Shown here: piece after piece, positions 8,268-20,313 of the stretch
Layout of the letters: each line of letters begins with the position of its first letter
How positions within the stretch are numbered: position 1 is the first letter of the stretch
DNA from: Archangium lipolyticum
GTDB lineage: Bacteria; Myxococcota; Myxococcia; Myxococcales; Myxococcaceae
Direction: 5' to 3'
Assembly (NCBI RefSeq): GCF_024623785.1
Contig: NZ_JANKBZ010000050.1
Span: 1 to 59,265, forward strand
Length of the DNA stretch: 59,265 bases
Notes under the pieces: generated by a model
Seen by the model: only the letters and a program-made list of their open reading frames with translations
Told to the model about the DNA's origin: nothing
Database searches by the model: none
Translations under genes and position numbers: made by a program

Positions 8268-9692
8268 ATGCCCCTGACCGACCCGCGACGCTTCCGCCGC
8301 CTGCTGCTGCGCGCCATCCTGGTGCCGGTGGGGTTGTTGCTCCTGCTCGCGGCCCTCCTCCTGTGGGAGGTGAGAGACCTGCTCCAGACCCAGGAGGCGG
8401 CGCGCCGCTCCCAGGTGACCCTCGTCCGGGTGGAGCGCGTGCGCCAGCTCTTCATCGACCGGGAGACCGGCCTGCGCGGCTTCCTCCTCGCGGGCGATCG
8501 CATCTTCCTGGAGCCCTACCATGCCGCCGAGCAGGCGCTCCCCAAGGCGCTCGATGAGCTGGAGCGGGACCTGGAGGGCAAACCCACGGAGCAGGTCCGG
8601 ATGGTGGAGCTTCGAGAAGGCTGGAAGAGCTGGGAGCAGGTGGCCACGCGGATGCTCGCCCTCTATGACGAGGGGGGCGACTGGCTCGGCCTCGTGCGCT
8701 CGGGAGTCGGTAAGGAACGCATGGATGCGCTGCGCGCCATCCTGGACACCCTCGTCGCCGAGGAGCGCCAGCGCGCCGAGCTCCAGGGCGCCGAGGCCGA
8801 GCAGGGGGCCCGCACCGTGCTCATCCTCGGGCTGTTGTGGGCGCTCACCGTGGGGGTGCTGCTCGCCTGGCTCAGCCGGCGTCAGTTGCTCACCCTGGCC
8901 CGGGATTACGAGGCCAGTCTGGCCCGGGTGCAGGCCCAGGCCGACGCCCTGCGCGCCAGTGAGGCCCGCCTGGAGTCGCGCGTGGCCCAGCGCACCGCCG
9001 AGCTGACCGCCGCCAACCAGGAGCTGGAGTCCTTCAGCTACTCCGTCTCCCATGACCTGCGCGCGCCCCTGCGCGCCATCGACGGCTTCGCCCAGGCGCT
9101 GCGCGAGGACGAGGCCGAGCGTCTGTCGTCCGGCAGCCGTCAGCTCCTCGAGCGTCTACAGGCGGCCGCCATGCGCATGGGCCAGCTCATCGACGACCTG
9201 CTGCAGCTCTCCCGTGTCACCCGTGCCGAGCTGCGCCGCGAGCCGGTGGACCTCAGCGCGCTCGCCAGCTCCGTGGCCACCGAGCTCCGCCAGCGTGAGC
9301 CCGGGCGCGAAGTGAACCTCGCCATCCAGCCCGGTCTCTCCACCCGGGGCGACCCCCGGTTGCTCCGCGTGTTGATGGAGAACCTCCTGGGCAACGCCTG
9401 GAAGTTCACCAGCAAGCGTCCCGGGGCCCGCATCGAATTCTTCTCGGAGACGGCCGGCGGCGTGACTCACTACGCTGTCCGCGACGACGGCGTGGGGTTC
9501 GACATGGCGTACGCGGACAAGCTCTTCACTCCCTTCCAGAGGATGCACAAGGCCACCGACTTCCCTGGCACGGGGATTGGTCTGGCCACGGTGCAACGTA
9601 TCGTCCATCGTCATGGTGGACACATCGAGGCCCAGGCCACCGTGGGTGGCGGCGCCATCTTCCGCTTTACCTTGCAGGAGTCGCTCGCATGA
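8268..9692 (+). CDS. CHASE3-domain sensor histidine kinase
   Basis: The 474-aa membrane kinase opens with a transmembrane helix (residues 12-34), an extracytoplasmic CHASE3-like helical sensor domain (about 40-180, with the typical 'RQLFIDRETGLRGFLLAGD'), a second membrane helix (about 183-203), a coiled linker, and a HisKA domain whose phospho-acceptor is His262 in SVSHDLRAPLRAIDGF. The HATPase domain has N box 'MENLLGNAWKFT', G1 'DDGVGFD' and G2 'GTGIGLATV'. The core resembles phytochrome-type kinases that pair with small Rcp1-like regulators, and exactly such a regulator follows with a 4-nt ATGA overlap. The ligand is unknown. No convincing ribosome binding site precedes the chosen ATG. 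Confidence 0.9.
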   Translation: MPLTDPRRFRRLLLRAILVPVGLLLLLAALLLWEVRDLLQTQEAARRSQVTLVRVERVRQLFIDRETGLRGFLLAGDRIFLEPYHAAEQALPKALDELERDLEGKPTEQVRMVELREGWKSWEQVATRMLALYDEGGDWLGLVRSGVGKERMDALRAILDTLVAEERQRAELQGAEAEQGARTVLILGLLWALTVGVLLAWLSRRQLLTLARDYEASLARVQAQADALRASEARLESRVAQRTAELTAANQELESFSYSVSHDLRAPLRAIDGFAQALREDEAERLSSGSRQLLERLQAAAMRMGQLIDDLLQLSRVTRAELRREPVDLSALASSVATELRQREPGREVNLAIQPGLSTRGDPRLLRVLMENLLGNAWKFTSKRPGARIEFFSETAGGVTHYAVRDDGVGFDMAYADKLFTPFQRMHKATDFPGTGIGLATVQRIVHRHGGHIEAQATVGGGAIFRFTLQESLA

Positions 9693-10141
9693 GCTCCCAA
9701 CGCGCCATCCTCCTCGTGGAAGACAACCCGGACGATGTGGACCTCACCCGGCGTGCCTTCCAGCGTGCGGGCCACCCTCAACCGCTGGAGGTGGTGGAGG
9801 ATGGAGTGGAGGCACTCGACTATCTCTTCGCCCGGGGCTCGTACACGCACCGGGCCGGCGAGCCCCTTCCCGCCCTCGTGCTGCTGGACCTCAAGCTGCC
9901 GCGCCTGAGTGGGCACGAGGTGCTGCGGCAGATCCGGGCCAACGCCAGCACCCGCTTCCTCCCGGTGGTCATCCTCACCTCCTCGGACGAGGAGAAGGAC
10001 CTGGTGCAGAGCTACAGCCACGGCTGCAACAGCTACGTGCGCAAGCCGGTGAGCTACAACGAGTTCGTCGAGGCGGCGCGCCAGCTGGGCCTCTACTGGT
10101 TGGCGCTCAACCGCGTGCCGCAGCCGGGGGTTCATGAATGA
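9689..10141 (+). CDS. single-domain response regulator (Rcp1-like)
   Basis: A 150-aa stand-alone receiver with no output domain. The acidic pocket is E-D-N-P-D-D (residues 11-16), the phospho-acceptor is Asp67 in VLLDLKLPR, the switch Thr lies in ILTSSDEE and the conserved Lys in YVRKPV. The C-terminal extension with 'FVEAARQLGLYWL' is typical of Rcp1-type regulators that serve phytochrome-like kinases. It overlaps the upstream kinase stop and the downstream gene start by 4 nt each, so it is translationally coupled to both and probably passes phosphate between them. Confidence 0.9.
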   Translation: MSSQRAILLVEDNPDDVDLTRRAFQRAGHPQPLEVVEDGVEALDYLFARGSYTHRAGEPLPALVLLDLKLPRLSGHEVLRQIRANASTRFLPVVILTSSDEEKDLVQSYSHGCNSYVRKPVSYNEFVEAARQLGLYWLALNRVPQPGVHE

Positions 10142-11784
10142 CGCCCCTGCGCGTCCTGCAGGTCGAGGACAATCCCGACGACGTGCTGCTGGTGGAGCGC
10201 GAGCTGCGGCGGGGCGGCTTCGACGTCCAGAGCCACCGGGTGCAGACGGAGGAGGAGATGCGCGCGGCGCTGAATGCGGGGCCCTGGGACATCATCCTCT
10301 CCGACTACTGCATGCCCGGCTTCGACGCGCCGACGGCACTCCGCGTGCTGCACGACACCGGCAAGGACATTCCCCTCATCGTCGTCTCTGGCAGCGTGGG
10401 CGAGTTGGAGGGCGTGGAGGTGATGAAGGCCGGTGCCCGCGACTACTTTCCCAAGACGCTCCTCACCCGGCTGCCGGCCGCGGTGGCGCGCGAGCTGGAG
10501 GAGGCGCGCATCCGCCATGAACAGAGGCTGGCCGAGCGGGACCGGACCCTGCTGGCCCGCACCGGCGAGGTGCTGGCCCGCTCGCTGGATTTCCAGGAGA
10601 CGTTGAATCAGGTGGTGCACCTGTGCGTGCCGGAGCTGGCGGACTGGTGCGCCGTCTACTTCTCGGAGACGGGAGAGTCCCTCAAGGTGGTGGCGCTGGC
10701 GCACGAGGACCCCGCGCGGGTGGCACAAGGTTTCGAGACGGATCGCCTCTACCCCCTGGACCCGAACGCCACCTCGGGCCCCGTGCGGGTGTGGCGCACC
10801 GGCGAGCCGCAGCTGCTGACGGACGTGCCCTCGGCCCGGCTGGAGGTGCTGGCGCGCTCCCCGGAGCACCTGCGCCGGATGCTCGCCCTGGGGCTGCGCT
10901 CCGTCATCCACGTCCCGCTGCTGGGGCGTTCGGGGAGCCTGGGCGTGATGACGCTCGGCACCAGGGAGGGAGGGCGGCCGCGCTTCTCCTCGCGGGACAT
11001 GCCCGTGGTGCAGGAAGTGGGGCGTCGCGCCGCCCTGGCGCTGGACAACGCGCGCCTCTTCCACGAGTCCCAGGAAGCCATCCGCCTGCGTGACGAGTTC
11101 CTCGCCGTGGCCGCCCATGAGCTGCGCACCCCGCTCACCACGCTGGGGTTGCAGCTGGGCACCCTCGTGCAGCGGGCGCGGCGGGAGACCTCGTCGGACC
11201 TGGTGGAGCGGCTGGAGCGTGGCCTGCGCCAGGTGCGGCGCCTGGGCACGTTGGTGGAGACGCTGCTGGACGTGTCGCGCCTGTCCACCGACGGGCTGCC
11301 CCTGTCCCTCGAGCGGTTGGACCTGGGAGAGCTGATGGGCGAGGTGCTGGAGCGTTTCGAGGCGGAGGCCCAGGCCATGGGCTGCGCGCTGCGGTTGGAC
11401 GTGGCTCCGGGCGTCGTCGGCCAATGGGACCGGATGCGGGTGGAGCAGGTGGTGTCCAGCCTGCTGTCCAACGCCCTCAAGTTCGGTGCGCGCCAGCCGG
11501 TGGAGGTGCGGGTGGATCGCGACGGGACGGTGGCCCGGGTGGTGGTGGAGGACCGGGGCATCGGCATTCCGGAGGCCCAGCTCGAGCGCATCTTCGAGCG
11601 CTTCGGACGGGCGGTGTCCTCGCGCTCCTACGGGGGGTTGGGGTTGGGGCTGTACCTGGCGCGCCGGGCGGCCGAGGCGCATGGCGGCCGCGTGTGGGCC
11701 GAGCAGCGCCAGGAAGGTGGCGCCCGCTTCACGCTGGAGCTACCCCTGGGTGCTCTCGCGCAGTCCTCCAAGGAACTCTCATGA
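10138..11784 (+). CDS. REC-GAF-histidine kinase (soluble hybrid)
   Basis: The 548-aa cytoplasmic protein has an N-terminal receiver (residues 1-120, acceptor Asp56 in DIILSDYCMPG), a GAF domain (about 145-305), a HisKA domain with His327 in AAHELRTPL and a HATPase domain (N box 'SSLLSNALKFGA', 'EDRGIGIP', 'GGLGLGLYL'). An N-terminal receiver means its kinase activity is likely set by an upstream phosphodonor, plausibly the CHASE3 kinase at 8268. Its output is presumably the receiver at 11781, which overlaps its stop by 4 nt. Its HisKA-HATPase core is very similar to that of the MASE1 kinase at 36202 (both have 'RAVSSR.YGGLGLGL'). Confidence 0.9.
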   Translation: MTPLRVLQVEDNPDDVLLVERELRRGGFDVQSHRVQTEEEMRAALNAGPWDIILSDYCMPGFDAPTALRVLHDTGKDIPLIVVSGSVGELEGVEVMKAGARDYFPKTLLTRLPAAVARELEEARIRHEQRLAERDRTLLARTGEVLARSLDFQETLNQVVHLCVPELADWCAVYFSETGESLKVVALAHEDPARVAQGFETDRLYPLDPNATSGPVRVWRTGEPQLLTDVPSARLEVLARSPEHLRRMLALGLRSVIHVPLLGRSGSLGVMTLGTREGGRPRFSSRDMPVVQEVGRRAALALDNARLFHESQEAIRLRDEFLAVAAHELRTPLTTLGLQLGTLVQRARRETSSDLVERLERGLRQVRRLGTLVETLLDVSRLSTDGLPLSLERLDLGELMGEVLERFEAEAQAMGCALRLDVAPGVVGQWDRMRVEQVVSSLLSNALKFGARQPVEVRVDRDGTVARVVVEDRGIGIPEAQLERIFERFGRAVSSRSYGGLGLGLYLARRAAEAHGGRVWAEQRQEGGARFTLELPLGALAQSSKELS

Positions 11785-12152
11785 CGCGCCCCCTGCTGGT
11801 GGTGGATGACGACACGGATCTGCGCGAGGCGCTCGAGGAGGTGCTTCGCGACGCGGGCTTCACCGTGCTGGGGGCCGGCAACGGCCGGGAGGCGCTGGAC
11901 GTGCTCGCGCGCACCCGGCCCCTGCCCGGGCTGGTGCTGCTGGACATGATGATGCCGGTGCTGGACGGCCAGGGCTTCGCCCAGGAGATGCACACGGTCC
12001 CCGCGTGGAGGGACATCCCGGTGGTCATCTTCTCCGCCTCGGCCAGCAACGCGGCCGTGGCCCGGGAGGTGGGCGCGTGCGCCTACCTGCGCAAGCCCGT
12101 GGACGTGGAGGCGCTGGTGGAGACGGTGGGTCGGCACGTGCTGCGGGAGTGA
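11781..12152 (+). CDS. single-domain response regulator
   Basis: A 123-aa CheY-like receiver: acidic cluster D-D-D-T-D (residues 9-13), acceptor Asp55 in VLLDMMMPV, Ser in 'IFSASAS' and the conserved Lys in YLRKPV. It has no DNA-binding or enzymatic output, so it works by protein contact or as a phosphate shuttle. Its ATG overlaps the TGA of the REC-GAF kinase (ATGA). It is the last gene of a four-gene phosphorelay whose junctions are all 4-nt overlaps; the next gene converges on it five bases after its stop. Confidence 0.9.
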   Translation: MTRPLLVVDDDTDLREALEEVLRDAGFTVLGAGNGREALDVLARTRPLPGLVLLDMMMPVLDGQGFAQEMHTVPAWRDIPVVIFSASASNAAVAREVGACAYLRKPVDVEALVETVGRHVLRE

Positions 12153-12156
12153 GCCC

Positions 12157-12924
12157 TCAGCGGGCGTGGCGCACCCAGTTGGTCCACCCGCCCGCGTCGC
12201 GGTAGCCGAGCCGCTGGTACAGCCCGTATCCCATGTCGGAGGCCTGGAGGACGGCCACGGTGCGGCCCCGGGCGGCCGCGTCCGCGTGCAGACAGTGCAT
12301 CACCAGGGCGCCCAGGCCCCGGTTGCGCGCGGCCGGGTGGGTGGCCACGAGGTAGATGCCCGCGGTGTCGCCCCGCTCGAAGGAGACGGCACCCGCGAGG
12401 GGCCTGTCGCCCTCGCGCACCAGCACGGCATGGAGCTGGGAGGAGGGCCGCAGCTGGACGCGCCAGTCCTCGAAGTAGCCGGCGTTCTCCTGGCCGTAGC
12501 AGAGCGCATTGAGCGCGAGCACTTCGTCCATGCTCTCCGGGTGCTCCAGGATGAGGCCCCGAGGCAGATGGGGGGGCGGAGGGTGGCTCAGGGTGAGGCC
12601 CATGGCGGGGATGGCGTCCTCGGGCCGGTATCCGGCGCGGGCCAGGGGGCCCTCCGCGAGGGTCTCTCCCGGGTACACGGGCACACGCCAGACGGGCACG
12701 TCCTGCTCGCGGTACCAGGCCTCCAGCGGCGCGAGGGCCTCGGCGAGCGCGCGCGCGTCCTCGTACATCACCTGCTGCTGGAAGCGCATGTCCGGATGAT
12801 CCGGCAGGGCGAAGGCCCGCACCCCGGGAAGGTCGAGCATCCGCAGCGGACCGCCACGGGCCTGCAGGCTCTTGAAGTCCCAGAGGTTGGCCCGCAGGCG
12901 TGCGGTGAGTTCAGCGTCCGTCAT
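12157..12924 (-). CDS. GNAT-family N-acetyltransferase
   Basis: A soluble protein of 255 aa from the ATG at 12924 (a GTG six codons upstream is possible). The C-terminal half carries the GNAT fold signatures: 'GIYLVATHPAARNRGLGALVMHCL', where R-N-R-G-L-G is the acetyl-CoA pyrophosphate loop, then a helix and 'GYGLYQRLGYRDAG' near the end. The N-terminal half is a divergent GNAT-like or accessory region ('DHPDMRFQQQVMYEDA'). The substrate cannot be predicted. It is convergent with the preceding response regulator and transcribed away from the membrane-protein gene at 13024. Confidence 0.85.
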   Translation of the reverse strand: MTDAELTARLRANLWDFKSLQARGGPLRMLDLPGVRAFALPDHPDMRFQQQVMYEDARALAEALAPLEAWYREQDVPVWRVPVYPGETLAEGPLARAGYRPEDAIPAMGLTLSHPPPPHLPRGLILEHPESMDEVLALNALCYGQENAGYFEDWRVQLRPSSQLHAVLVREGDRPLAGAVSFERGDTAGIYLVATHPAARNRGLGALVMHCLHADAAARGRTVAVLQASDMGYGLYQRLGYRDAGGWTNWVRHAR

Positions 12925-13023
12925 GGGCGGCAGGGTAGGCACTTCCAGGCGCTCGCGGGTGGACAGCTCGCGGCAGGAAAATCCCCGGTGGGGCCTTGGG
13001 GAGGTTAGGGTTCAGATGCTCGC

Positions 13024-16061
<3,038 letters not shown>

Positions 16062-16369
16062 GGGAACTCCAGACCCCAAAAAGACCCGTGGGCCCGGTGC
16101 CAGTCTCGGCTCCGCGCCCACGTGCCTTTCCCGTCCTTGTTGAGCCGGGCCGCTACCCGCTGCGGCCCCCTTAGCCTTTACGGAAGGAACCTGATGTATT
16201 CCCGGGGACCCCTCAGTAGGTCCCTGTGCGACTCTATGGTACGCATCGCCTCCGGAGTGAGAACGGAAGCGCTTGTTGCCTGCCTGAGGAGTACGAAAGG
16301 GCTGGACGGAGGAGGCGCCTGGCGCCTGACCGCCCGCACGTCTTCACTAACCCGGGAGGTGTCTTCGGG
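16062..16369. other. intergenic region between convergent genes
   Basis: Between the ends of gyrB and the minus-strand kinase gene lie 308 bases without a gene. A 7-bp inverted repeat (CGTGGGC at 16087-16093, GCCCACG at 16116-16122) with a 22-base loop follows gyrB and could terminate it, but there is no T-run. A short GGCGCC repeat occurs near 16313. Nothing else was recognised. Confidence 0.35.
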
Positions 16370-18949
16370 TCAACGAGATGCGCCGCGCAGCGCCGCCGCC
16401 CTGTCCCGCCGGGACATGACCGTGACATCGACGATGTCCACCTCGAGGGCCCCGGCGTTGTCCTCCACCTGGGTGTCCGGGAAGGTGCAGCGCAGCGTAT
16501 CCGCCCCCGTCAGCTGGTAGCGCTTACCCGACTCCAGGAGTCGGTGTGTGCGCCGGGCGGACTGCTGGCTGCTCTCCACGCACAGCACCCGACGTGTCCG
16601 CCCACCAGCGCCGGATCGCAGCTCCGGGACGTCATCGCGCACGGTGAGCAGGTAGAGGGCGTCCGGGTTGAGACCGCGCAGCACGAGCTGGTGCAGGGGC
16701 TCGAGCACCAGCGCGTCCTGCGCCGCGTTGAACGTGAGCTGGCGGGGCGCCATCCACTTGGACTGGCGCAGGTGCACCCGCACCGTGCCGCTGTTGTCCG
16801 AGACATCGTCATCCAGCAGGAAGACGTGCATCCGGCGCGCGCCCTTGATGGTGCGCGAGGATGGGCCGATCAACCCGAAGGACTCGTCCGCGGACAGGTT
16901 GTCGCCCTCGAGGAAGTAGGCCAGCGTGCCGGACCCGCCCCCGCGTCCCTCGTCCAGCGAGGCACTTCCCTCCGTGTTGGCGGAGTAGCTCGCCGACGGG
17001 CTGAGGTCGATCGACGCGGTGGTGTACTTCGTCACCGGGAAGGCGTTGTGCCTCGGGCGGAGGACGAACAGCCGCGCCGGGTAGTCCACCTCGTTGTAGG
17101 GCTTGGGCTTCGGTGCCTCGGGGGCCGTGTCCGTCACGGCCTCGACGCCCGCGTCCCCGGGTGTGGCCGTGGACGCGGCGACGGCCTCGGTGGGCTGGGG
17201 CTTCTCCTTCTCCGGGGCGGCGGGCTCCGCCTGGACGCGCTCGAGCTCCGCGTGGATGGGCGGATCCGCCTCGCTGCTCAGGGTGAAGCGCTTCGTCCAC
17301 GGCCGGTAGCCGGGCAGGGTGAGCACGAGGGTGTTGGCCTCGTCGAGAAGAACGCCCTCGACGACGAGCGGCGTGACGCCGGGCACGTCCTTGCCGTTGA
17401 GCTTCACCGTGGCACCGATCGGCGTGGAGGTGAGCCACAGCGAGCCCGTCGGCGGTCCCGCGCTCCTCGAGAGGAAGTAGTTGATGGCTCCCAGGAACAG
17501 CGCGAGTCCGATGAGGGGCAGGCTGATGAGCATCACCAGCCGCTGGCGGCGATCGGCGCGCTCCTGGGAGTCACGCTCCTGCGCCTCGCGGTACGTGCTC
17601 AGGGGATCCAGCCTGGCCGGCACGGTGACGGCCGGCATGTCGACAGGGGTGTCGTGCGGTCCCTCGACGGAGTCCCTCGTCGCGGTGACCGGCTCCGACA
17701 CGGCCGTGGAGGGCTCGGCCGCCAGGCCTGGCGGTGCCGCCAGGGTGGCGGGGGCCGGAGTGCGTGGCACGGCACCCGACGTCACCCGGCGCACCGAGGC
17801 CGAACTGACGCTCCGCCCGCTGGCGTTGCTGGAGGGACGTCCACCGGAGCCGTTGGAGGGAGGCCTCTGCGCGCCTGGCCGGCCACCGCCCGTGCCCGGC
17901 TGCCGCGGCTGGATGCCCGTGGGCTCACCCGTGGGCTGCGCCTGCGCCTGCCATGCGGCGAGCTGCTCCAGGAAGCCGGGTGGCACCTCCACCCGGCGCC
18001 CCTCGGCGGCGAGCTCCTCGGAGAAGAGGTGGCCCATCAGCTGCGACAGCATCGCGGGCGAGAAGCGCGCGTTGGCCGAGTAGAGCTGCTCGCGCAGCGC
18101 CTCGGAGAAGGCCTGCGCGGTGGGGTAGCGCGTGTCCCGGTCCAGCGCCATCGCGGTGGCCATCACCGACTCGAGCTCCGGGGTGATGGCCGGGTTGAGG
18201 GCGGAGGGCGGCGCGTAGTCTCCCGAGAGGATGCGCGGCAGCACGGCGACGAGCTCCCCCTCGTAGGGTCGCCGGCCGCACACCATCTCGTAGAGCACCA
18301 CGCCCACGGCGAAGATGTCCGAGCGCGCGTCCAGGTCATGCTGGCCCCGGGCCTGCTCGGTGGAGAAGTACGGGTACTTGCCCTTGAGCGTGCCGGGCGA
18401 GGTGCGCGCCTCCACCACGCTCGTCGCCTTGGCGATGCCGAAGTCGATGACCTTGACCTGGCCCTCGTAGGAGATGAGCACGTTGTCCGGGGACACGTCG
18501 CGGTGGACCAGCCCCATGGGCTGTCCATCCTCGCCCACGTGCCGGTGCGCGTAGTCCAGCCCGTCGCACATCTGGATGGCGATGTGCAGCGCCAGCGGCA
18601 GCGGCAGGCTCGGCAGCCCCGTGCGCTGCGCACGGCGAATCAACTTGGACAGCGGCTGGCCGTGCACGAACTCCATGGCCAGGAAGAACTGGCCGTCGAT
18701 CTCCCCGAAGTCGAAGACCTGGGCGATGTTGCCGTGGGTGAGGCCCGCCGCCACACGCGCCTCGCTGACGAACATCTCCACGAACCCGGGGTCGTCGGCG
18801 AAGTGGGGGAGGATCTGCTTGATGACGACCGGCTTGGTCACCCCCGCCGCACCATTCATCCGTGCACGGTAGGTGACCGCCATCCCGCCCGCGGCGAGCT
18901 TGGATACCAGTTCGTATCTGCCAAACTGCCCGGCTTCGTTGGCGGCCAC
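16370..18949 (-). CDS. membrane Ser/Thr protein kinase with PEGA domain
   Basis: An 859-aa receptor-type kinase beginning at a GTG. The kinase domain (about residues 10-280) has AAGGMAVTY, VVIKQIL, H-R-D-V-S-P-D-N, I-D-F-G-I-A-K and the activation segment 'GKYPYFSTEQARG'. A long Pro/Ser/Gly-rich juxtamembrane linker leads to one transmembrane helix (LISLPLIGLALFLGAI, about 490-507). Outside lie a PEGA domain ('TSTPIGATVKLNGKDVPGVTPLVV'), a linker of charged and Pro-rich sequence, and a beta-rich C-terminal domain of about 220 residues that I do not recognise. It probably senses an envelope signal; the target is unknown. It is divergent from the gene at 19144. Confidence 0.9.
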   Translation of the reverse strand: MAANEAGQFGRYELVSKLAAGGMAVTYRARMNGAAGVTKPVVIKQILPHFADDPGFVEMFVSEARVAAGLTHGNIAQVFDFGEIDGQFFLAMEFVHGQPLSKLIRRAQRTGLPSLPLPLALHIAIQMCDGLDYAHRHVGEDGQPMGLVHRDVSPDNVLISYEGQVKVIDFGIAKATSVVEARTSPGTLKGKYPYFSTEQARGQHDLDARSDIFAVGVVLYEMVCGRRPYEGELVAVLPRILSGDYAPPSALNPAITPELESVMATAMALDRDTRYPTAQAFSEALREQLYSANARFSPAMLSQLMGHLFSEELAAEGRRVEVPPGFLEQLAAWQAQAQPTGEPTGIQPRQPGTGGGRPGAQRPPSNGSGGRPSSNASGRSVSSASVRRVTSGAVPRTPAPATLAAPPGLAAEPSTAVSEPVTATRDSVEGPHDTPVDMPAVTVPARLDPLSTYREAQERDSQERADRRQRLVMLISLPLIGLALFLGAINYFLSRSAGPPTGSLWLTSTPIGATVKLNGKDVPGVTPLVVEGVLLDEANTLVLTLPGYRPWTKRFTLSSEADPPIHAELERVQAEPAAPEKEKPQPTEAVAASTATPGDAGVEAVTDTAPEAPKPKPYNEVDYPARLFVLRPRHNAFPVTKYTTASIDLSPSASYSANTEGSASLDEGRGGGSGTLAYFLEGDNLSADESFGLIGPSSRTIKGARRMHVFLLDDDVSDNSGTVRVHLRQSKWMAPRQLTFNAAQDALVLEPLHQLVLRGLNPDALYLLTVRDDVPELRSGAGGRTRRVLCVESSQQSARRTHRLLESGKRYQLTGADTLRCTFPDTQVEDNAGALEVDIVDVTVMSRRDRAAALRGASR

Positions 18950-19143
18950 GGATGCGCGTCGAGGTGAAGAGGGGGAAGTTGAGCATACCCCGCTCCTCCA
19001 AAAATCCCGAAGAGGGGCTGGGTGGCCTTCTTCCCTACCTATAACGGTGGGCCTGCGAATCCACCAGCCAACGCTTTATCCTGGATCCACGCCCGGTGGG
19101 AGCCCCGGGCCGGGCGGAAGGCCGGATCCGCCCGCTAGAATGG

Positions 19144-20313
19144 ATGGAAATGATGGTGCGACAGCGTAGGGACCCGTCCGTGCTGGTCGGGCTGATGGTG
19201 CTTGCCCTGGTGGTGCCGCCGGGTGGAGCCTGGGGACAGACCTCGGATGTGCCCACCCTGGCCGGACCCGCTCCCCTGGAGGTGACGCCCGCCCCCGTCG
19301 CGGTGGAGGCCGGGGTGAGCGAGCGGCCCCCCTTCCGCGTGCTGCCCGCTGTCGTGTCAGTGGTCCCCGGCCTGTTCCTGCATGGACTGGGACCGCTCGT
19401 CGCGGGGGACACCGGGACGGCGAAGCGGCTCTTCCTCCTGGAGGGCGCGGGCTTCGGGCTGCTGGCCGCGAGCGGGGTGCCCATCGCCATGTCCGGAGCG
19501 TCGCGCCGGGTCATCGGCCCGCTGTACGCGGTGGCGCTGACGGGAGCGGGCCTCATCTCCATCTCCACGCTGGCCAACCTCTACGCGGCGCTGTCACCCG
19601 CCTTCTCTCCGGGCATGGTCCCCCAGAAGCTGCCCCCGCTCGAGCTGGAGCTGGGCTACCAGTACGCGGACGACCCCGCCTTCAGCTACCGGCACTTCGT
19701 CTCGCTGGGGGCCGTGGCCCGGCTGGAGCGCGTGCGCCTGGAGGCCGGGGCCCGCCTGTCGCCGGATGACGGCAACCTGCGCGTGCGCCTGGGCGGCGCG
19801 TACCGGTTGCTGGGCGCGCCCGACGGCGAGCGGCGCGGCGCGGACGGCTCGTCGCTGGACCTGGAGCTCGGCGCGCTCGCGCACCGCTACTCCATCGAGC
19901 GCTTCACCCTGGCCGGTGGCGAGGTCTTCCTGCGGGGCCGCTACGACATGGCGCGCTTCAGCCCGCGCATGGCCGGCTCCTTCGCGGAGATGGGTGTGGG
20001 GATGACGGTGCAGCGCTACGTCTACGCGGGCCCCACGGACGACATGCTCTTCGAGCAGCTCCTCTTCTCCTTCGGCTATGGCGTGTACCTGGGGCGCGGC
20101 GGGCCCTTCCGGGGCGAGGCGATGCTCTACTACGACCACCGCAAGGACGACTTCCCGGGCGGCATCAAGGCTGGGGGCGGTGTGCCAGGGTTCGTCGGGC
20201 TGCGCGGGCGCGTGCTCCTCACCGAGCGGTGGGGCATGGCCGCGGATCTGCAGGCGGGCTCGGCCCTGGTGGGCCGGCTGTCACTCGTCTACGCGTTGGG
20301 AGGTGAGCCGTGA
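19144..20313 (+). CDS. putative outer-membrane protein (hypothetical)
   Basis: The 389-aa product starts with a signal peptide (VLVGLMVLALVVPPGGAWGQ). After a Pro-rich spacer there is a Gly-rich hydrophobic block ('VVPGLFLHGLGPLVAGDTGTAKRLFLLEGAGFG', two or three membrane-like helices). The second half alternates polar and aromatic/hydrophobic residues ('LELELGYQYADD', 'VRLEAGARLS', 'GGEVFLRGRYDM', 'GMTVQRYVYAG', 'GEAMLYYDHR') as in an outer-membrane beta barrel. Its TGA overlaps the GTG start of the metallophosphoesterase gene (GTGA), so the two are coupled and may work together. Met start alternatives are at 19150 and 19153. No family name is assigned. Confidence 0.7.
   Translation: MEMMVRQRRDPSVLVGLMVLALVVPPGGAWGQTSDVPTLAGPAPLEVTPAPVAVEAGVSERPPFRVLPAVVSVVPGLFLHGLGPLVAGDTGTAKRLFLLEGAGFGLLAASGVPIAMSGASRRVIGPLYAVALTGAGLISISTLANLYAALSPAFSPGMVPQKLPPLELELGYQYADDPAFSYRHFVSLGAVARLERVRLEAGARLSPDDGNLRVRLGGAYRLLGAPDGERRGADGSSLDLELGALAHRYSIERFTLAGGEVFLRGRYDMARFSPRMAGSFAEMGVGMTVQRYVYAGPTDDMLFEQLLFSFGYGVYLGRGGPFRGEAMLYYDHRKDDFPGGIKAGGGVPGFVGLRGRVLLTERWGMAADLQAGSALVGRLSLVYALGGEP

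Noticed and set aside
16087-16122. A rho-independent terminator after gyrB.
   Set aside because: The 7-bp arms enclose a 22-base loop and no T-run follows; too weak to list as a terminator.
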